Shown piece by piece: positions 8,536-17,499 of a stretch of 64,000 nt of DNA; positions within the stretch are counted from its first letter, which is position 1, and each line of letters begins with the position of its first letter. The notes beneath the pieces are model-generated. The model worked only from the letters and a program-made list of their open reading frames with translations, made no database searches and had not been told where the DNA came from. The DNA is from Pontibacillus salicampi. Lineage in GTDB: Bacteria > Bacillota > Bacilli > Bacillales > BH030062. The stretch is taken from positions 620,001 to 684,000 of the forward strand of contig NZ_JBHLTP010000003.1 in assembly GCF_042434395.1 (NCBI RefSeq), written 5' to 3'. A program made the position numbers and the translations under genes.

Positions 8536-9309
8536 ATGAAGAACAAAGTAGTGTTCCTAACTGGTTCAGCTAGTGGTATCGGATATGAGATAGGGGAGGA
8601 TTTTGCTAAACGTGGAGCCAGGGTAGTCTTTAGTGATATAAACGAAAAGAAGTTGAATGATGCGGTGCAAGGGTTACAGCAGGGCGGATATGAGTGTATA
8701 GCTGTAGCGTGTGATGTTACGAAGGAAGCGGAGCTCGAAAAGGCTATCCAACAAACGATTAGCTACTATGGGCGCATGGATGTGCTGATTAATAATGCTG
8801 GATTACAGCATGTGTCTGCTATAGAAGAGTTTCCAACAGAGAAATTTGAGTTCATGTTGAGTGTCATGCTGACCGCACCTTTTGTTGCGATGAAACATGC
8901 ATTTCCAATAATGAAGCAGCAAGGGTACGGGCGTATTATAAATATGGCTTCCATTAATGGCCTTATCGGTTTTAGCGGGAAAGCAGCATACAATAGTGCC
9001 AAACATGGTGTTATTGGTCTAACCAAAGTTGCTGCACTAGAAGGAGCGGAACATGGCATTACAGTAAATGCTCTGTGTCCTGGTTATGTGGACACCCCAC
9101 TAGTAAGAGGTCAATTGGAGGATCTAGCGAGTAACCGTAATGTTTCTCTGGAATCAGTGTTAGAAGAGGTGATTTATCCGTTAGTTCCTCAGAAAAGATT
9201 ACTCGATGTGAAAGAAATAGCTGATTATACCGCTTTTCTAGCAAGTGATGAAGCTAAAGGGATAACAGGGCAAGCTGCTGTATTGGATGGCGGTTATACA
9301 GCTCAATAA
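8536..9309 (+). CDS. 3-hydroxybutyrate dehydrogenase (SDR family)
   Basis: 257-residue classical short-chain dehydrogenase: cofactor motif TGSASGIG near residue 10, NNAG, catalytic Ser in MASINGL and YxxxK as YNSAKHG. The C-terminal ending (GQAAVLDGGYTAQ) is characteristic of D-3-hydroxybutyrate dehydrogenases that oxidise 3-hydroxybutyrate to acetoacetate with NAD+. It corresponds to B. subtilis YxjF by position. It lies between the CoA-transferase and thiolase genes, which fits the same pathway: hydroxybutyrate, acetoacetate, acetoacetyl-CoA, acetyl-CoA. Confidence 0.93.
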   Translation: MKNKVVFLTGSASGIGYEIGEDFAKRGARVVFSDINEKKLNDAVQGLQQGGYECIAVACDVTKEAELEKAIQQTISYYGRMDVLINNAGLQHVSAIEEFPTEKFEFMLSVMLTAPFVAMKHAFPIMKQQGYGRIINMASINGLIGFSGKAAYNSAKHGVIGLTKVAALEGAEHGITVNALCPGYVDTPLVRGQLEDLASNRNVSLESVLEEVIYPLVPQKRLLDVKEIADYTAFLASDEAKGITGQAAVLDGGYTAQ

Positions 9310-9328
9310 TATAGAGAGGATGATTACG

Positions 9329-10510
9329 ATGGAACAGGTGTACATCGTAGAAGGTGCTCGAACTCCATTTGGTAGTTTTGGTGGAGCGTTGAAGGATGTT
9401 GGACCAACTACGCTTGGAGCAACAGCAAGTAAAGAAGCAATAAAGCGAAGCGGTATGGCAGCAGAGGATATCGATTTTTCTATTATGGGAAATGTTATTC
9501 ACTCTTCCTCCAATGCTCCTTATTTAGCGAGACATATTGCATTGGAAGCTGGAATTCCAATCCAAAGTCCTGCTCTGGCGGTGAACCGGCTATGTGGTTC
9601 TGGATTGCAGTCAGTTGTATCAGCAGCTCAGTCGATAATGTTAGGGGAAGGGCGTACAGCGCTTGCGGGCGGTGTGGATAGTATGAGCTTGGCACCGCAC
9701 GTGTTAAGAGGCACCAGATTTGGGACGAAGCTAGGTACTCCACCGGTGGAGGATATGCTCTGGGCTACCTTAACAGATGAATACATAGGGGCTGGCATGG
9801 GTATTACCGGAGAGAACCTGGCGGAAAAATATGATATTTCTCGGGAAGCTCAGGATGAATATGCGGTAAGAAGCCATCAACGAGCGGCAGCAGCAATGGA
9901 AAACGGTATTTTCAAAGAGGAAATTGTTCCAGTAGAAATACCATCTAAGAAACAGGCTAAGATGGTGGACATGGATGAACATGTTAGAGCAGACACCACG
10001 GTTGAAAAACTAGCAAACCTGAAGCCTGCTTTTAGGAAAGAAGGCTCCGTGACTGGTGGAAATGCTAGCGGAATTAATGATGGAGCGGGTGCAGTTGTTC
10101 TAGGAGGAGAAGCATACCTCTCCTCTAATGACATAACACCTTTAGCAAGAATCGTATCTTGGCACGTGGCCGGTGTTGATCCATCGATTATGGGCATTGG
10201 ACCTGTACCTGCGATAAAGGGAGCTTTATCGAAAGCGAACCTATCATTAGATGATATTAGTTTAATAGAGGTGAACGAAGCATTTGCTGCTCAATATTTG
10301 TCAGTGGAAAAAGAGCTTGGCTTAGACAGGGAGAAGGTTAATGTGAATGGTGGAGCTGTAGCTCTTGGACATCCTGTCGGTGCAAGTGGAACAAGAGTGC
10401 TGTACACGCTCGTCAAGGAATTAAAGCGAAGAGGGGAGAGATACGGCATTGCCTCCCTATGTATTGGCGGTGGCCAAGGAATTGCGATGGTAGTAGAAGC
10501 ACAAAACTAA
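9329..10510 (+). CDS. Acetyl-CoA C-acetyltransferase (thiolase)
   Basis: 393 residues from ATG 9329, chosen because AGAGAGGA lies eight bases upstream and the protein then begins MEQVYIVEGARTPFG as thiolases do. Active-site features are present: nucleophile Cys in NRLCGSGLQS, VNEAFAAQ, GGAVALGHPVGASG with the catalytic His, and CIGGGQG with the second Cys. It cleaves acetoacetyl-CoA to two acetyl-CoA, completing ketone-body breakdown in this operon. Confidence 0.95.
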   Translation: MEQVYIVEGARTPFGSFGGALKDVGPTTLGATASKEAIKRSGMAAEDIDFSIMGNVIHSSSNAPYLARHIALEAGIPIQSPALAVNRLCGSGLQSVVSAAQSIMLGEGRTALAGGVDSMSLAPHVLRGTRFGTKLGTPPVEDMLWATLTDEYIGAGMGITGENLAEKYDISREAQDEYAVRSHQRAAAAMENGIFKEEIVPVEIPSKKQAKMVDMDEHVRADTTVEKLANLKPAFRKEGSVTGGNASGINDGAGAVVLGGEAYLSSNDITPLARIVSWHVAGVDPSIMGIGPVPAIKGALSKANLSLDDISLIEVNEAFAAQYLSVEKELGLDREKVNVNGGAVALGHPVGASGTRVLYTLVKELKRRGERYGIASLCIGGGQGIAMVVEAQN

Positions 10511-10540
10511 AACAAATAGATAATTGGAGGTATAAACCAT

Positions 10541-11824
10541 ATGTGGGGGATATTACTCGGACTAATTGTTCTAATGGTGCTCGCATACTTAGGCTGGTCG
10601 ATTATCTGGGTCGCACCGATAGCAGCTGGAGTGGTTGCTCTAACAGGGGGACTTGATTTATTAGAAGCCTATAAAGATACGTATATGGGCGGATTTGTGT
10701 CCTTCGCTAAATCTTGGTTCCCCGTCTTCATGCTGGGGGCTGTTTTTGGGAAATTAATGGAGGACACAGGAATGGCACGCTCTGTGGCCGTTGCGATGAC
10801 GAAGGTTATAGGAAGACAGAGAGCGATATTAGGAGTCCTGACATCATCAGCAGTCCTAACTTATGGCGGTGTCAGCTTATTTGTTGTTGTGTTTGCAGTC
10901 TATCCGTTAGCCATTTCTTTATTTAGAGAAGCTAATATTAGTAGAAAGCTTATTCCTGCTACTGTTGCTTTAGGAGCTTTCACTTTTACTATGACTGCTA
11001 TACCAGGATCACCCCAAATTCAAAATCTTATCCCAAGGGATTATTTTAACACTACAGCGATGGCTGCTCCTGTAATGGGAAGTATTGCAGCAATCATCAT
11101 GGCGGTTGGTGGTTATGTATATTTACGCAGGCAAGAGAGGAAATTGATACAAAATGGTGAGGTTTATACTGAGCCAGAAGATGACAAGAATACCAAAGCA
11201 GATGATAAAGTGCCTCATTGGACGCTGTCCTTCTTGCCTTTATTAACTGTACTTATTACTTTGAATGGCTTTAAATTTGATGTAGTTGCTGCTCTAATTT
11301 GCGGAATCGTGTTAATTATGATTTTAAATATTGGGAAGTTTAAACGATTTATTAAAGCAATTAATGGAGGAGCAAATGGTTCTGTTATTGCCATTATTAA
11401 TACGAGTGCAGCTGTTGGTTTTGGTACTGTTGTAAGAGCTGTACCAGGCTTTGAGCGTTTGACAGAGCTGTTAATGGGTGTGAAAGGACATCCACTTATC
11501 TCAGAAGCTATTTCTGTCAACATACTAGCTGGTGCTACAGGATCTGCTTCAGGCGGTATGGGAATTGCTCTAGAAGCACTTGGCTCTAAATATTATGAGA
11601 TTGCCCAGAACACGGGAGTGAGCCCAGAAGCATTTCACCGTATTGCTTCGCTTTCTTCCGGCGGCCTGGACGCGCTTCCTCATAACGGAGCGGTACTCAC
11701 TTTATTTGCCATTACAGGCATGACACACAAGGATAGCTACAAGGATATCTTTGTCGTAGCTGTTCTTATCCCCATTATCTCTGTAGCGTTTGTGATTATG
11801 CTGGCAGCTATTGGATTATTATAA
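10541..11824 (+). CDS. GntP-family permease, probable 3-hydroxybutyrate/acetoacetate uptake
   Basis: 427 residues with about a dozen hydrophobic segments and the family motifs of GntP/YxjC-type transporters (GGFVSFAKSWFPVFMLGAVFG, and AGATGSASGGMGIALE near residue 330). B. subtilis YxjC is linked to scoAB in the same way. Substrate is inferred from operon context: short-chain hydroxy or keto acids imported for the downstream enzymes. It begins 30 bp after the thiolase gene with GGAGGTATAAACC before the ATG and ends the operon. Confidence 0.88.
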   Translation: MWGILLGLIVLMVLAYLGWSIIWVAPIAAGVVALTGGLDLLEAYKDTYMGGFVSFAKSWFPVFMLGAVFGKLMEDTGMARSVAVAMTKVIGRQRAILGVLTSSAVLTYGGVSLFVVVFAVYPLAISLFREANISRKLIPATVALGAFTFTMTAIPGSPQIQNLIPRDYFNTTAMAAPVMGSIAAIIMAVGGYVYLRRQERKLIQNGEVYTEPEDDKNTKADDKVPHWTLSFLPLLTVLITLNGFKFDVVAALICGIVLIMILNIGKFKRFIKAINGGANGSVIAIINTSAAVGFGTVVRAVPGFERLTELLMGVKGHPLISEAISVNILAGATGSASGGMGIALEALGSKYYEIAQNTGVSPEAFHRIASLSSGGLDALPHNGAVLTLFAITGMTHKDSYKDIFVVAVLIPIISVAFVIMLAAIGLL

Positions 11825-11839
11825 TATGCAGGAAGTAAA

Positions 11840-11868
11840 AAGAGGAATGCTTTTATCGCATTCCTCTT
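11840..11868 (+). terminator. Terminator of the sco operon, left copy
   Basis: Stem AGAGGAATGC (11841-11850) pairs with GCATTCCTCT (11858-11867). The T-run is displaced because a mobile element starts at 11869. An exact 29-bp duplicate is at 12277-12305. Confidence 0.9.
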
Positions 11869-12276
11869 CAGAGTGTCGAGAAAGTACCGTCGGTTCTTCA
11901 TGTGTATTGAGGCGGTGTTGGCGAAACGACTCGCTTTCCATGGGCGTCCGCTGAGCCTCCTCACTCCCTTCGGTCGCTGTGGGGTCTCATCTGTACTCCT
12001 GTCCATAGGAGTCTCGCCGTTTCGCCAACAACTTTCGAATGATGAGTCTGAACCTCTTCTGCTGTCATGAGGAAAGAAAGCGGTCTATTTTTGCATGGAA
12101 TCAGGGGAATTTTTATTGTCGTTAGGGTCTGTTCCCACTACTTATCGCACCGTGGGGTGGAAATGGGCAGACTCCTCTGGGATGCATGGACAACTGTGAG
12201 ATCTCACAGGGGTCTATTTTCCGTTTAATCACAGTATTTGTAACAGAACCGCCCTCCATACTTTTTCGATAGCCTG
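11869..12276. mobile_element. Terminator-inserted non-coding element (copy B)
   Basis: A 408-bp insertion bounded by an exact 29-bp direct repeat that is the host terminator hairpin. Its ends are inverted repeats: left CAGAGTGTCGAGAAAGTA, right (reverse complement) CAGGCTATCGAAAAAGTA. The left end resembles the CAGGCTGTCGAGAAAGT end of the IS1182 derivative at 18408. The interior has a 113-bp palindrome (11917-12029) and a second degraded palindromic stretch (12125-12240), with no transposase remnant. It is best read as a MITE-like relative of the IS1182 element. Confidence 0.8.
11917..12029. repeat. Palindromic module inside element B
   Basis: Arms GTTGGCGAAACG (11917-11928) and CGTTTCGCCAAC (12018-12029). 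The interior holds CTCGCTTTCC, GAGCCTCCTCA, GGGGTCTCA and AGGAGTCTC blocks shared with the modules at 437, 18714 and 31808. Confidence 0.8.
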
Positions 12277-12309
12277 AAGAGGAATGCTTTTATCGCATTC
12301 CTCTTTTTC
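12277..12309 (+). terminator. Terminator of the sco operon, right (complete) copy
   Basis: Same hairpin as 11840-11868, here followed by the expected T-run, so this is probably the original downstream part of the host terminator. Confidence 0.85.
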
Positions 12310-12384
12310 ATGAACTTTTCTATAGTGCCTCCCTTTTCAAAAGGAACTGCAATCTCTAAGCTGGTAGTGGATGGAGGTAATTAT

Positions 12385-12465
12385 ATGAAATACTCGAATG
12401 TAATGTTGTTATTAACGTTATTATTACCTGCGGTTAGTGGTTCAAGAAGACTGTTTAGTACTTAA
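12385..12465 (+). CDS. Possible 26-residue hydrophobic peptide
   Basis: ATG at 12385 lies seven bases after GGAGG and reads MKYSNVMLLLTLLLPAVSGS and six more residues to a TAA. The leader-like pattern (Lys, long hydrophobic run, Ser-Gly-Ser) looks like a signal peptide without a mature protein. It overlaps the 3' end of the convergent DMT exporter gene. It could be a small membrane peptide or the stub of a lost secreted protein. Confidence 0.3.
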   Translation: MKYSNVMLLLTLLLPAVSGSRRLFST

Positions 12466-13308
12466 TAGGGTGATAGTGCACAGTATAAGCACCATACCGA
12501 GCAGTTGGACGAACGTTAAGCTATCTTGAAGAATAACAACGCTAAACAAAGAAGCAGTAACGGGCTCTACCATCGCAATCATGGAAGCAGTAGTGGGTCT
12601 GGTGCGTTTCACGCCATAAATATAAAGCACAAAAGAGAAACCAGCTCCGATGAACCCTAACAGGATAAACCAACCGACATCACTGGAGGTGAGTACAGAA
12701 GCAGCCTCTTGGCGATTAAGGAAGGGGAACAGTATTAAACAAAATGTAAATAAAGCAATAGTTAGGGTCGTTTGAGGTTTACTGTACGCCGAAGCATTTT
12801 TAAAACCAAAAATAAACAAAGCGTAGGAAATACCTGCACCAAGCCCAAGTAATGCACCAGTAATAGTTACAGTGGATGAACTGTTATATATGTTAGTAAG
12901 CAAGGAAATACCTATAAGTACAACTGTGATACATGTCCACTTAAACCATGTTGAGTCTTCCAATCGAAGAAGAAAAGAAGCCAGCAGAACAAACACTGGA
13001 GCGGTGTACATTAATGTCGCAGCTACCGCAACACTTGATGCTTCTATACTAAGGAAATAAAACGTGAAGTTTCCAGCCACGCCTACACCTGCCAGAATTG
13101 ACCATAGATAGGTATAGCGAGAGCTTGGCCAATTTTGCCTTGCGTGAAATAGAAACCAAGAGAAGGTACAAATAAACCCGACTGTTCCTCGATAAAAGGA
13201 AATGACGATAGGATTCCAGCCTTTATTCATCAAAATATCCGCAATCCCCCCGGTTACACCCCAGAGGATAGCAGCTATCATAACATATCCTATTCCAGCA
13301 TATTTCAA
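12442..13308 (-). CDS. EamA/DMT-superfamily transporter
   Basis: 288 residues with ten predicted membrane helices in two EamA repeats (MIAAILWGVTGGIADILMNKG early; the second repeat begins near GALLGLGAGISYALFIFG). Conserved PVFVLLASFLLRLE and MVEPVTASLFSVVILQD segments mark the ends of each half. These drug/metabolite transporters usually export amino acids or metabolites; the substrate is not predictable. The start is TTG at 13308 after AGGAGG. Confidence 0.9.
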   Translation of the reverse strand: MKYAGIGYVMIAAILWGVTGGIADILMNKGWNPIVISFYRGTVGFICTFSWFLFHARQNWPSSRYTYLWSILAGVGVAGNFTFYFLSIEASSVAVAATLMYTAPVFVLLASFLLRLEDSTWFKWTCITVVLIGISLLTNIYNSSSTVTITGALLGLGAGISYALFIFGFKNASAYSKPQTTLTIALFTFCLILFPFLNRQEAASVLTSSDVGWFILLGFIGAGFSFVLYIYGVKRTRPTTASMIAMVEPVTASLFSVVILQDSLTFVQLLGMVLILCTITLLSTKQSS

Positions 13309-13784
13309 TGTTTGCCTCCTAATTTCATGTGTAAGATGTTGCCCCTGTTTGGTGAATTTCTATTGAAACAGCGACGTAAGCTGGAAGACTTGGCTTCGAG
13401 ATAGGTGCAGCACGTACTTGAGGAAGATATAGTAGTAAAGCGGAGTTATTCCAATTCCATCTCCTTCCCTTTTACATGTCTCCACTCTTCAATTCAAGGC
13501 TTCCCTTTTACCATTAACCATTTCTTTTAACAAAGCTATAGGTCTTTTCCATAAAATAAAAATATTTAAACCTCGAACTGATTCATACAGGAACAAAGCA
13601 GGTAAATGGTCATCACACAAGTTTCACTAAAGATACATCTTTACTAATAGATAATTTTCTCATTAACAGCTTCATGCGTTTCGTACCAGATTATGGTGCT
13701 TTACAAAAAATAATGTCTTCATTCGCTATTTATGTAAGCGTTTTTGTGTGCTATCATTACAATTAATTCATATATAGAAAGCGC
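13309..13784. other. Intergenic region with degraded repeat remnant
   Basis: About 480 bp between divergent genes. Bases 13378-13400 (CTGGAAGACTTGGCTTCGAGA) resemble the TGGAAGACT...TTCGAGA end of the repeats at 27973 and 31740, so an old repeat remnant is likely. A weak catabolite-repression-like site, ATGTAAGCGTTTTTG (13732-13746, two mismatches to the cre consensus), lies before the sugar-acid operon. Confidence 0.35.
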
Positions 13785-13800
13785 ATTCACATATGTGAAT
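13785..13800. promoter_or_regulatory. Perfect palindrome before the IclR gene, probable operator
   Basis: ATTCACATATGTGAAT is a perfect 16-bp palindrome 17 bp upstream of the regulator's start codon, the position expected for autoregulation by the IclR-type protein encoded next to it. Confidence 0.6.
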
Positions 13801-13817
13801 TTAAGAGGGGTGAAAAA

Positions 13818-14573
13818 TTGACAGTTAAATCTGCTGAACGGGTTATAGACATATTGGATTTATTGAAGGATGTACGGGAAGGAATGACGTTAAAGGAAAT
13901 TGCCGATTCCTTGTCGTTGCCTCAAAGCAGTACTTTTCATCTTCTAAATACAATGGAATCGAAGGGTTTTCTAATTGTGACAGAGCGAAGAAGCTACAAG
14001 CTAGGTCCTAAGCTTATTCAAATAGGTACTAAAGCAATAGAAACACTTGATATCAATAGTGAAGCTCAGCCATATCTCCGTCGACTGATGGAGAAAGTAG
14101 AGGAAACGGTGTTTATGGCAGTGCTCATTGAACAGGAGCTTGTTTATGTGGCTAAGGTGGATAATCCCCGATCTGTGCTTACAAGTGCTCAAATTGGAAT
14201 GCGAAAGCCGATTTATTGTACGGGTCTTGGCAAAGCATTTTTAGCGTTTTTACCAGAGTCCATGAAGGATCGTATTCTCGCTAATGTGGACATGCATGCC
14301 GTTACCGAAAAAACAATTACTAGTCGCCTTTCATTAAATAATCAGCTCTCCCTTTTTAGGCAGCAAGGCTATGCCGTAGACGATGAAGAGAATGAGAGTG
14401 GTCTATATTGTCTTGCCTCTCCAGTTTTTAATGCATCAGGAGAAATGGTTGCAGCAATAAGTGTATCAGGGCCGAAAAATCGTGTATATTCTCGACAAGC
14501 TGAAATAGTGGAGGAATTGACTAAGACTGCATTGCAAATTTCGGAAAGAGCGGGTTTCACAAAAGGAGGTTAA
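13818..14573 (+). CDS. IclR-family transcriptional regulator (KdgR-like)
   Basis: 251 residues. The N-terminal winged helix (about 1-65: TLKEIADSLSLPQSSTFHLLNTMESKGFL) is followed by an IclR effector domain (about 75-245) with the GMRKPIYCTGLGKAFLAFLP and ASPVFNASGEMVAAISVSGP motifs. TTG start after AGAGGGGTG. First gene of the sugar-acid cluster, eight bp before the kinase gene, so it probably controls the operon in response to a sugar acid or 2-keto-3-deoxy intermediate. Confidence 0.9.
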   Translation: MTVKSAERVIDILDLLKDVREGMTLKEIADSLSLPQSSTFHLLNTMESKGFLIVTERRSYKLGPKLIQIGTKAIETLDINSEAQPYLRRLMEKVEETVFMAVLIEQELVYVAKVDNPRSVLTSAQIGMRKPIYCTGLGKAFLAFLPESMKDRILANVDMHAVTEKTITSRLSLNNQLSLFRQQGYAVDDEENESGLYCLASPVFNASGEMVAAISVSGPKNRVYSRQAEIVEELTKTALQISERAGFTKGG

Positions 14574-14580
14574 CAAAATA

Positions 14581-15534
14581 ATGGATGTCATTACAATAGG
14601 AGAATCTATGGTGTTGTTTACTCCGAAAACGTCTGGTCTCATGCGATATGCCGGTGATTATTCATCAAAAGTAGCCGGTGCAGAATCGAATGTCGCAATT
14701 GGTCTAGCACGGCTTGGGCACCAGGCTGGATGGATTAGCAGGTTAGGAGAAGATGAATTTGGAACGAGAATTCATTCCTTCATACGTGGAGAGGGGGTAG
14801 ATGTTAGCCAGGTTCATTTTGATGATTCAGCTTCGACAGGTCTATATTTTAAGGAGAAGATTACACCAGATGAATTACGAGTAACCTATTATCGAAAACA
14901 CTCAGCAGCCAGCCTAATGACCCCAGCTGATTTGAAGGAAGCATACATATCACAAGCAGCGTACTTGCACGTTACGGGCATTACCCCTGCGCTTAGTGAG
15001 GGATGTTATGAAACCGTTTTAGAGGCGATGGAGATGGCTAGAAGGAATAGAGTAACAATAGTATTTGACCCGAATCTTCGTCGGAAGCTGTGGGAGGATA
15101 GTCATGCGAGAAAGGTGCTTCGTTCCTTAGCTAGTAAGGCTGATGTAGTTTTACCGGGATGGGAGGAGGCTCAGTTCATTTTTGGTGAATCTTCCCCTGA
15201 GAAGTTGGCTAGCGCTTTCTATGAAGAGGGTGCAAGTCATGTTGTAATGAAGCTTGGCAAGGAAGGGGCTTATGTATATTCAGAGCAATCGAAAGGGTTC
15301 GTAGAAGGGTTTCCTGTTAACAATGTACTGGATCCTGTTGGTGCTGGAGATGGATTTGCAGCTGGGTGCATCTCGGGGATGATTGATGGATTGGACTGGA
15401 AGGCTTGTGCCAGAAGAGGTAATGGTGTTGGTGCGATGGCTACGTTGGTAGAGGGCGATGTGGAAGGTCTTCCAGACAAAGGCAGATTACGAGATTTCAT
15501 GAATCAAAGGGACAAGGATGACGTGGATAGATAA
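14581..15534 (+). CDS. kdgK: 2-dehydro-3-deoxygluconokinase / 2-dehydro-3-deoxygalactonokinase (PfkB family)
   Basis: 317 residues with PfkB signatures: N-terminal GESMVLFTP and GAESNVAIGLARLG, C-terminal DPVGAGDGFAAGCISG with the catalytic Asp of GAGD. It phosphorylates 2-keto-3-deoxy sugar acids at C6. Its neighbours (aldolase and a galactonate-type dehydratase) make 2-keto-3-deoxygalactonate the likely physiological substrate, though PfkB-type KDG kinases often accept both epimers. Confidence 0.9.
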   Translation: MDVITIGESMVLFTPKTSGLMRYAGDYSSKVAGAESNVAIGLARLGHQAGWISRLGEDEFGTRIHSFIRGEGVDVSQVHFDDSASTGLYFKEKITPDELRVTYYRKHSAASLMTPADLKEAYISQAAYLHVTGITPALSEGCYETVLEAMEMARRNRVTIVFDPNLRRKLWEDSHARKVLRSLASKADVVLPGWEEAQFIFGESSPEKLASAFYEEGASHVVMKLGKEGAYVYSEQSKGFVEGFPVNNVLDPVGAGDGFAAGCISGMIDGLDWKACARRGNGVGAMATLVEGDVEGLPDKGRLRDFMNQRDKDDVDR

Positions 15535-15548
15535 GGAGGTTTATAGAA

Positions 15549-16184
15549 ATGAGTGAAACTTTACAGAAGATGAAGAAGCATAAGCTAGTTGCTGTTATTC
15601 GAGGGGCACAAGGAGAAGAGGTGCTATCCATCGCAAGAGCTCTCTATAAAGGTGGTGTTCATATTCTGGAAGTAACAGCGGATACACCACAAGTGAATGA
15701 ATTAATTCAGCAGCTCAAGCAGGAACACGGTGATGAGATGATTGTTGGGGCAGGGACTGTTTTGGATGCGGAGACAGCTAAATCTGCTATTACGGCTGGG
15801 GCGCAGTTTATTTTTTCTCCAACGGTAGATCAAGAGACGATTGAGATGACTAAACGCAACGGAGTCGTTAGTATCCCGGGAGCGTTAACACCTACTGAGA
15901 TAGTATCAGCCTATAAGTATGGTGCTGATCTTATAAAAATTTTCCCTGCAGGTTCTATGGGGCCAGGTTATATGAAGGATATTCACGGTCCTTTACCACA
16001 AATCCCGCTAATGCCGACGGGTGGTGTCGACCTGACGAACATTCGAGAGTATTTTGAAAAAGGGGCGGTAGCTGCAGGCCTTGGGAATGCACTTGTCAAT
16101 ACGAAGGAAGAAATGAACGAGGCAACATTGTGGAACATAACCGAACGAGCTAAAACATTTGTACAAGCAATAAAGGATGTGTAA
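15549..16184 (+). CDS. eda: KDPG/KDPGal aldolase (bifunctional KHG/KDPG aldolase family)
   Basis: 211 residues, class I aldolase: KLVAVIRG at the start, HILEVTADTP with the catalytic Glu, VGAGTV, and IKIFPAGSMGPGYMKDIHGP where the Lys of IKIFPA is the Schiff-base residue. It splits 2-keto-3-deoxy-6-phosphosugar acid to pyruvate and glyceraldehyde 3-phosphate. It follows the kinase by 14 bp and precedes the dehydratase by 3 bp. Confidence 0.93.
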   Translation: MSETLQKMKKHKLVAVIRGAQGEEVLSIARALYKGGVHILEVTADTPQVNELIQQLKQEHGDEMIVGAGTVLDAETAKSAITAGAQFIFSPTVDQETIEMTKRNGVVSIPGALTPTEIVSAYKYGADLIKIFPAGSMGPGYMKDIHGPLPQIPLMPTGGVDLTNIREYFEKGAVAAGLGNALVNTKEEMNEATLWNITERAKTFVQAIKDV

Positions 16185-16187
16185 AAA

Positions 16188-17336
16188 ATGAAAATTACTA
16201 ATTTTAAACTCTATCAAGTACCGCCACGTTGGCTGTTCTTAAAAATCGAAACGGATGAAGGAGTCTCAGGCTGGGGAGAACCCGTTGTCGAAGGGCGCGC
16301 TCATACGGTAGCTGCTTGTGTACAAGAGCTAATGGATTACTTAATAGGGAAGGACCCAAGAAATATTGAAGATCATTTTCAAGTGCTGTATCGTGGAGGT
16401 TTTTATCGAGGCGGCCCCATTCTGATGAGTGCTATTTCAGGAATCGAGCAAGCACTTTGGGACATAAAGGGTAAATTTTATAATATGCCAGTCTATGAAA
16501 TGCTCGGTGGTGCTGTACGAGATAATATTCAAGTATATTCTTGGATTGGAGGAGATCGACCACAGGATGTTGGTGCAGCTGCTAAGGAGAAAGCAAATGC
16601 TGGATTTACAGCTATCAAAATGAATGGTACAGAAGAAATGAATTATATCGACAGCTACCGAAAAGTGGATGAAGCAGTACAGAGAGTTGCCGCCATCAGG
16701 GAAGCAGTTGGGGATGACTTTGGAATAGGAATCGATTTTCATGGAAGGGTTCATAAGGGTATGGCAAAGATTCTTGTCAAGGAATTAGAGCCATACCGCC
16801 CTATGTTTATAGAAGAGCCCGTCCTTACAGAGAACCTGGAAGCTTTTAAAGAAATTGCTAGATATACAACAACTCCCATTGCCACCGGAGAACGCAATTA
16901 CACCCGATGGGGGTTCAAGCAGATGCTAATGGACGGCGTGGTGGATATTATCCAGCCCGATTTATCCCACACCGGTGGAATTCTTGAGGCAAAGAAAATT
17001 GCTGTTATGGCGGAGGCATATGACATTGCTGTGGCTCCACATGCACCGCTTGGACCAATAAATCTAGCAGCTTCCCTGCAGCTTGACGCGTGTACTCCAA
17101 ACTGTATTATCCAAGAACAAAGTCTAGGCATTCACTACAACAAAGGAAGCGACTTACTCGATTACCTCGTAGACCCGACGATATTTGAATACGAAAATGG
17201 TGCTGTTACGTTCCCTACCGGCGCTGGTCTTGGCGTTGACATAAATGAAGAACGTGTGAAGAAAGCTGCAGAAGAGGGGCATCAATGGAAAAATCCTATC
17301 TGGCGTCATAAAGACGGTACATTCGCTGAATGGTAA
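16188..17336 (+). CDS. dgoD: Galactonate dehydratase (enolase superfamily)
   Basis: 382 residues, matching DgoD length and pattern: MKITNFKLYQVPPRWLFLKIETDEG, GGPILMSAISGIEQALWDIKGK, GIDFHGRVHKGMA (metal Asp and catalytic His), EEPVLTEN, ATGERNYTRW (metal Glu) and the late APHAPLGPINLAAS. It dehydrates D-galactonate to 2-keto-3-deoxygalactonate, the first step of the De Ley-Doudoroff route. Last gene of the operon. No transporter or galactose dehydrogenase is adjacent, so uptake must be encoded elsewhere. Confidence 0.92.
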   Translation: MKITNFKLYQVPPRWLFLKIETDEGVSGWGEPVVEGRAHTVAACVQELMDYLIGKDPRNIEDHFQVLYRGGFYRGGPILMSAISGIEQALWDIKGKFYNMPVYEMLGGAVRDNIQVYSWIGGDRPQDVGAAAKEKANAGFTAIKMNGTEEMNYIDSYRKVDEAVQRVAAIREAVGDDFGIGIDFHGRVHKGMAKILVKELEPYRPMFIEEPVLTENLEAFKEIARYTTTPIATGERNYTRWGFKQMLMDGVVDIIQPDLSHTGGILEAKKIAVMAEAYDIAVAPHAPLGPINLAASLQLDACTPNCIIQEQSLGIHYNKGSDLLDYLVDPTIFEYENGAVTFPTGAGLGVDINEERVKKAAEEGHQWKNPIWRHKDGTFAEW

Positions 17337-17499
17337 ACAATACCCTTTCTTTATAAAGATACTATATATGGTTAAAAACCAATGCAGTATTACATTGTCA
17401 GATAGATTCATTTAACAAAGGAACTATCCACATCAAGCACGAAATGACAGGAATGGCTTGCTACACGCTGTTAGTATAAAGACATGGGAGGGGAGCTAT

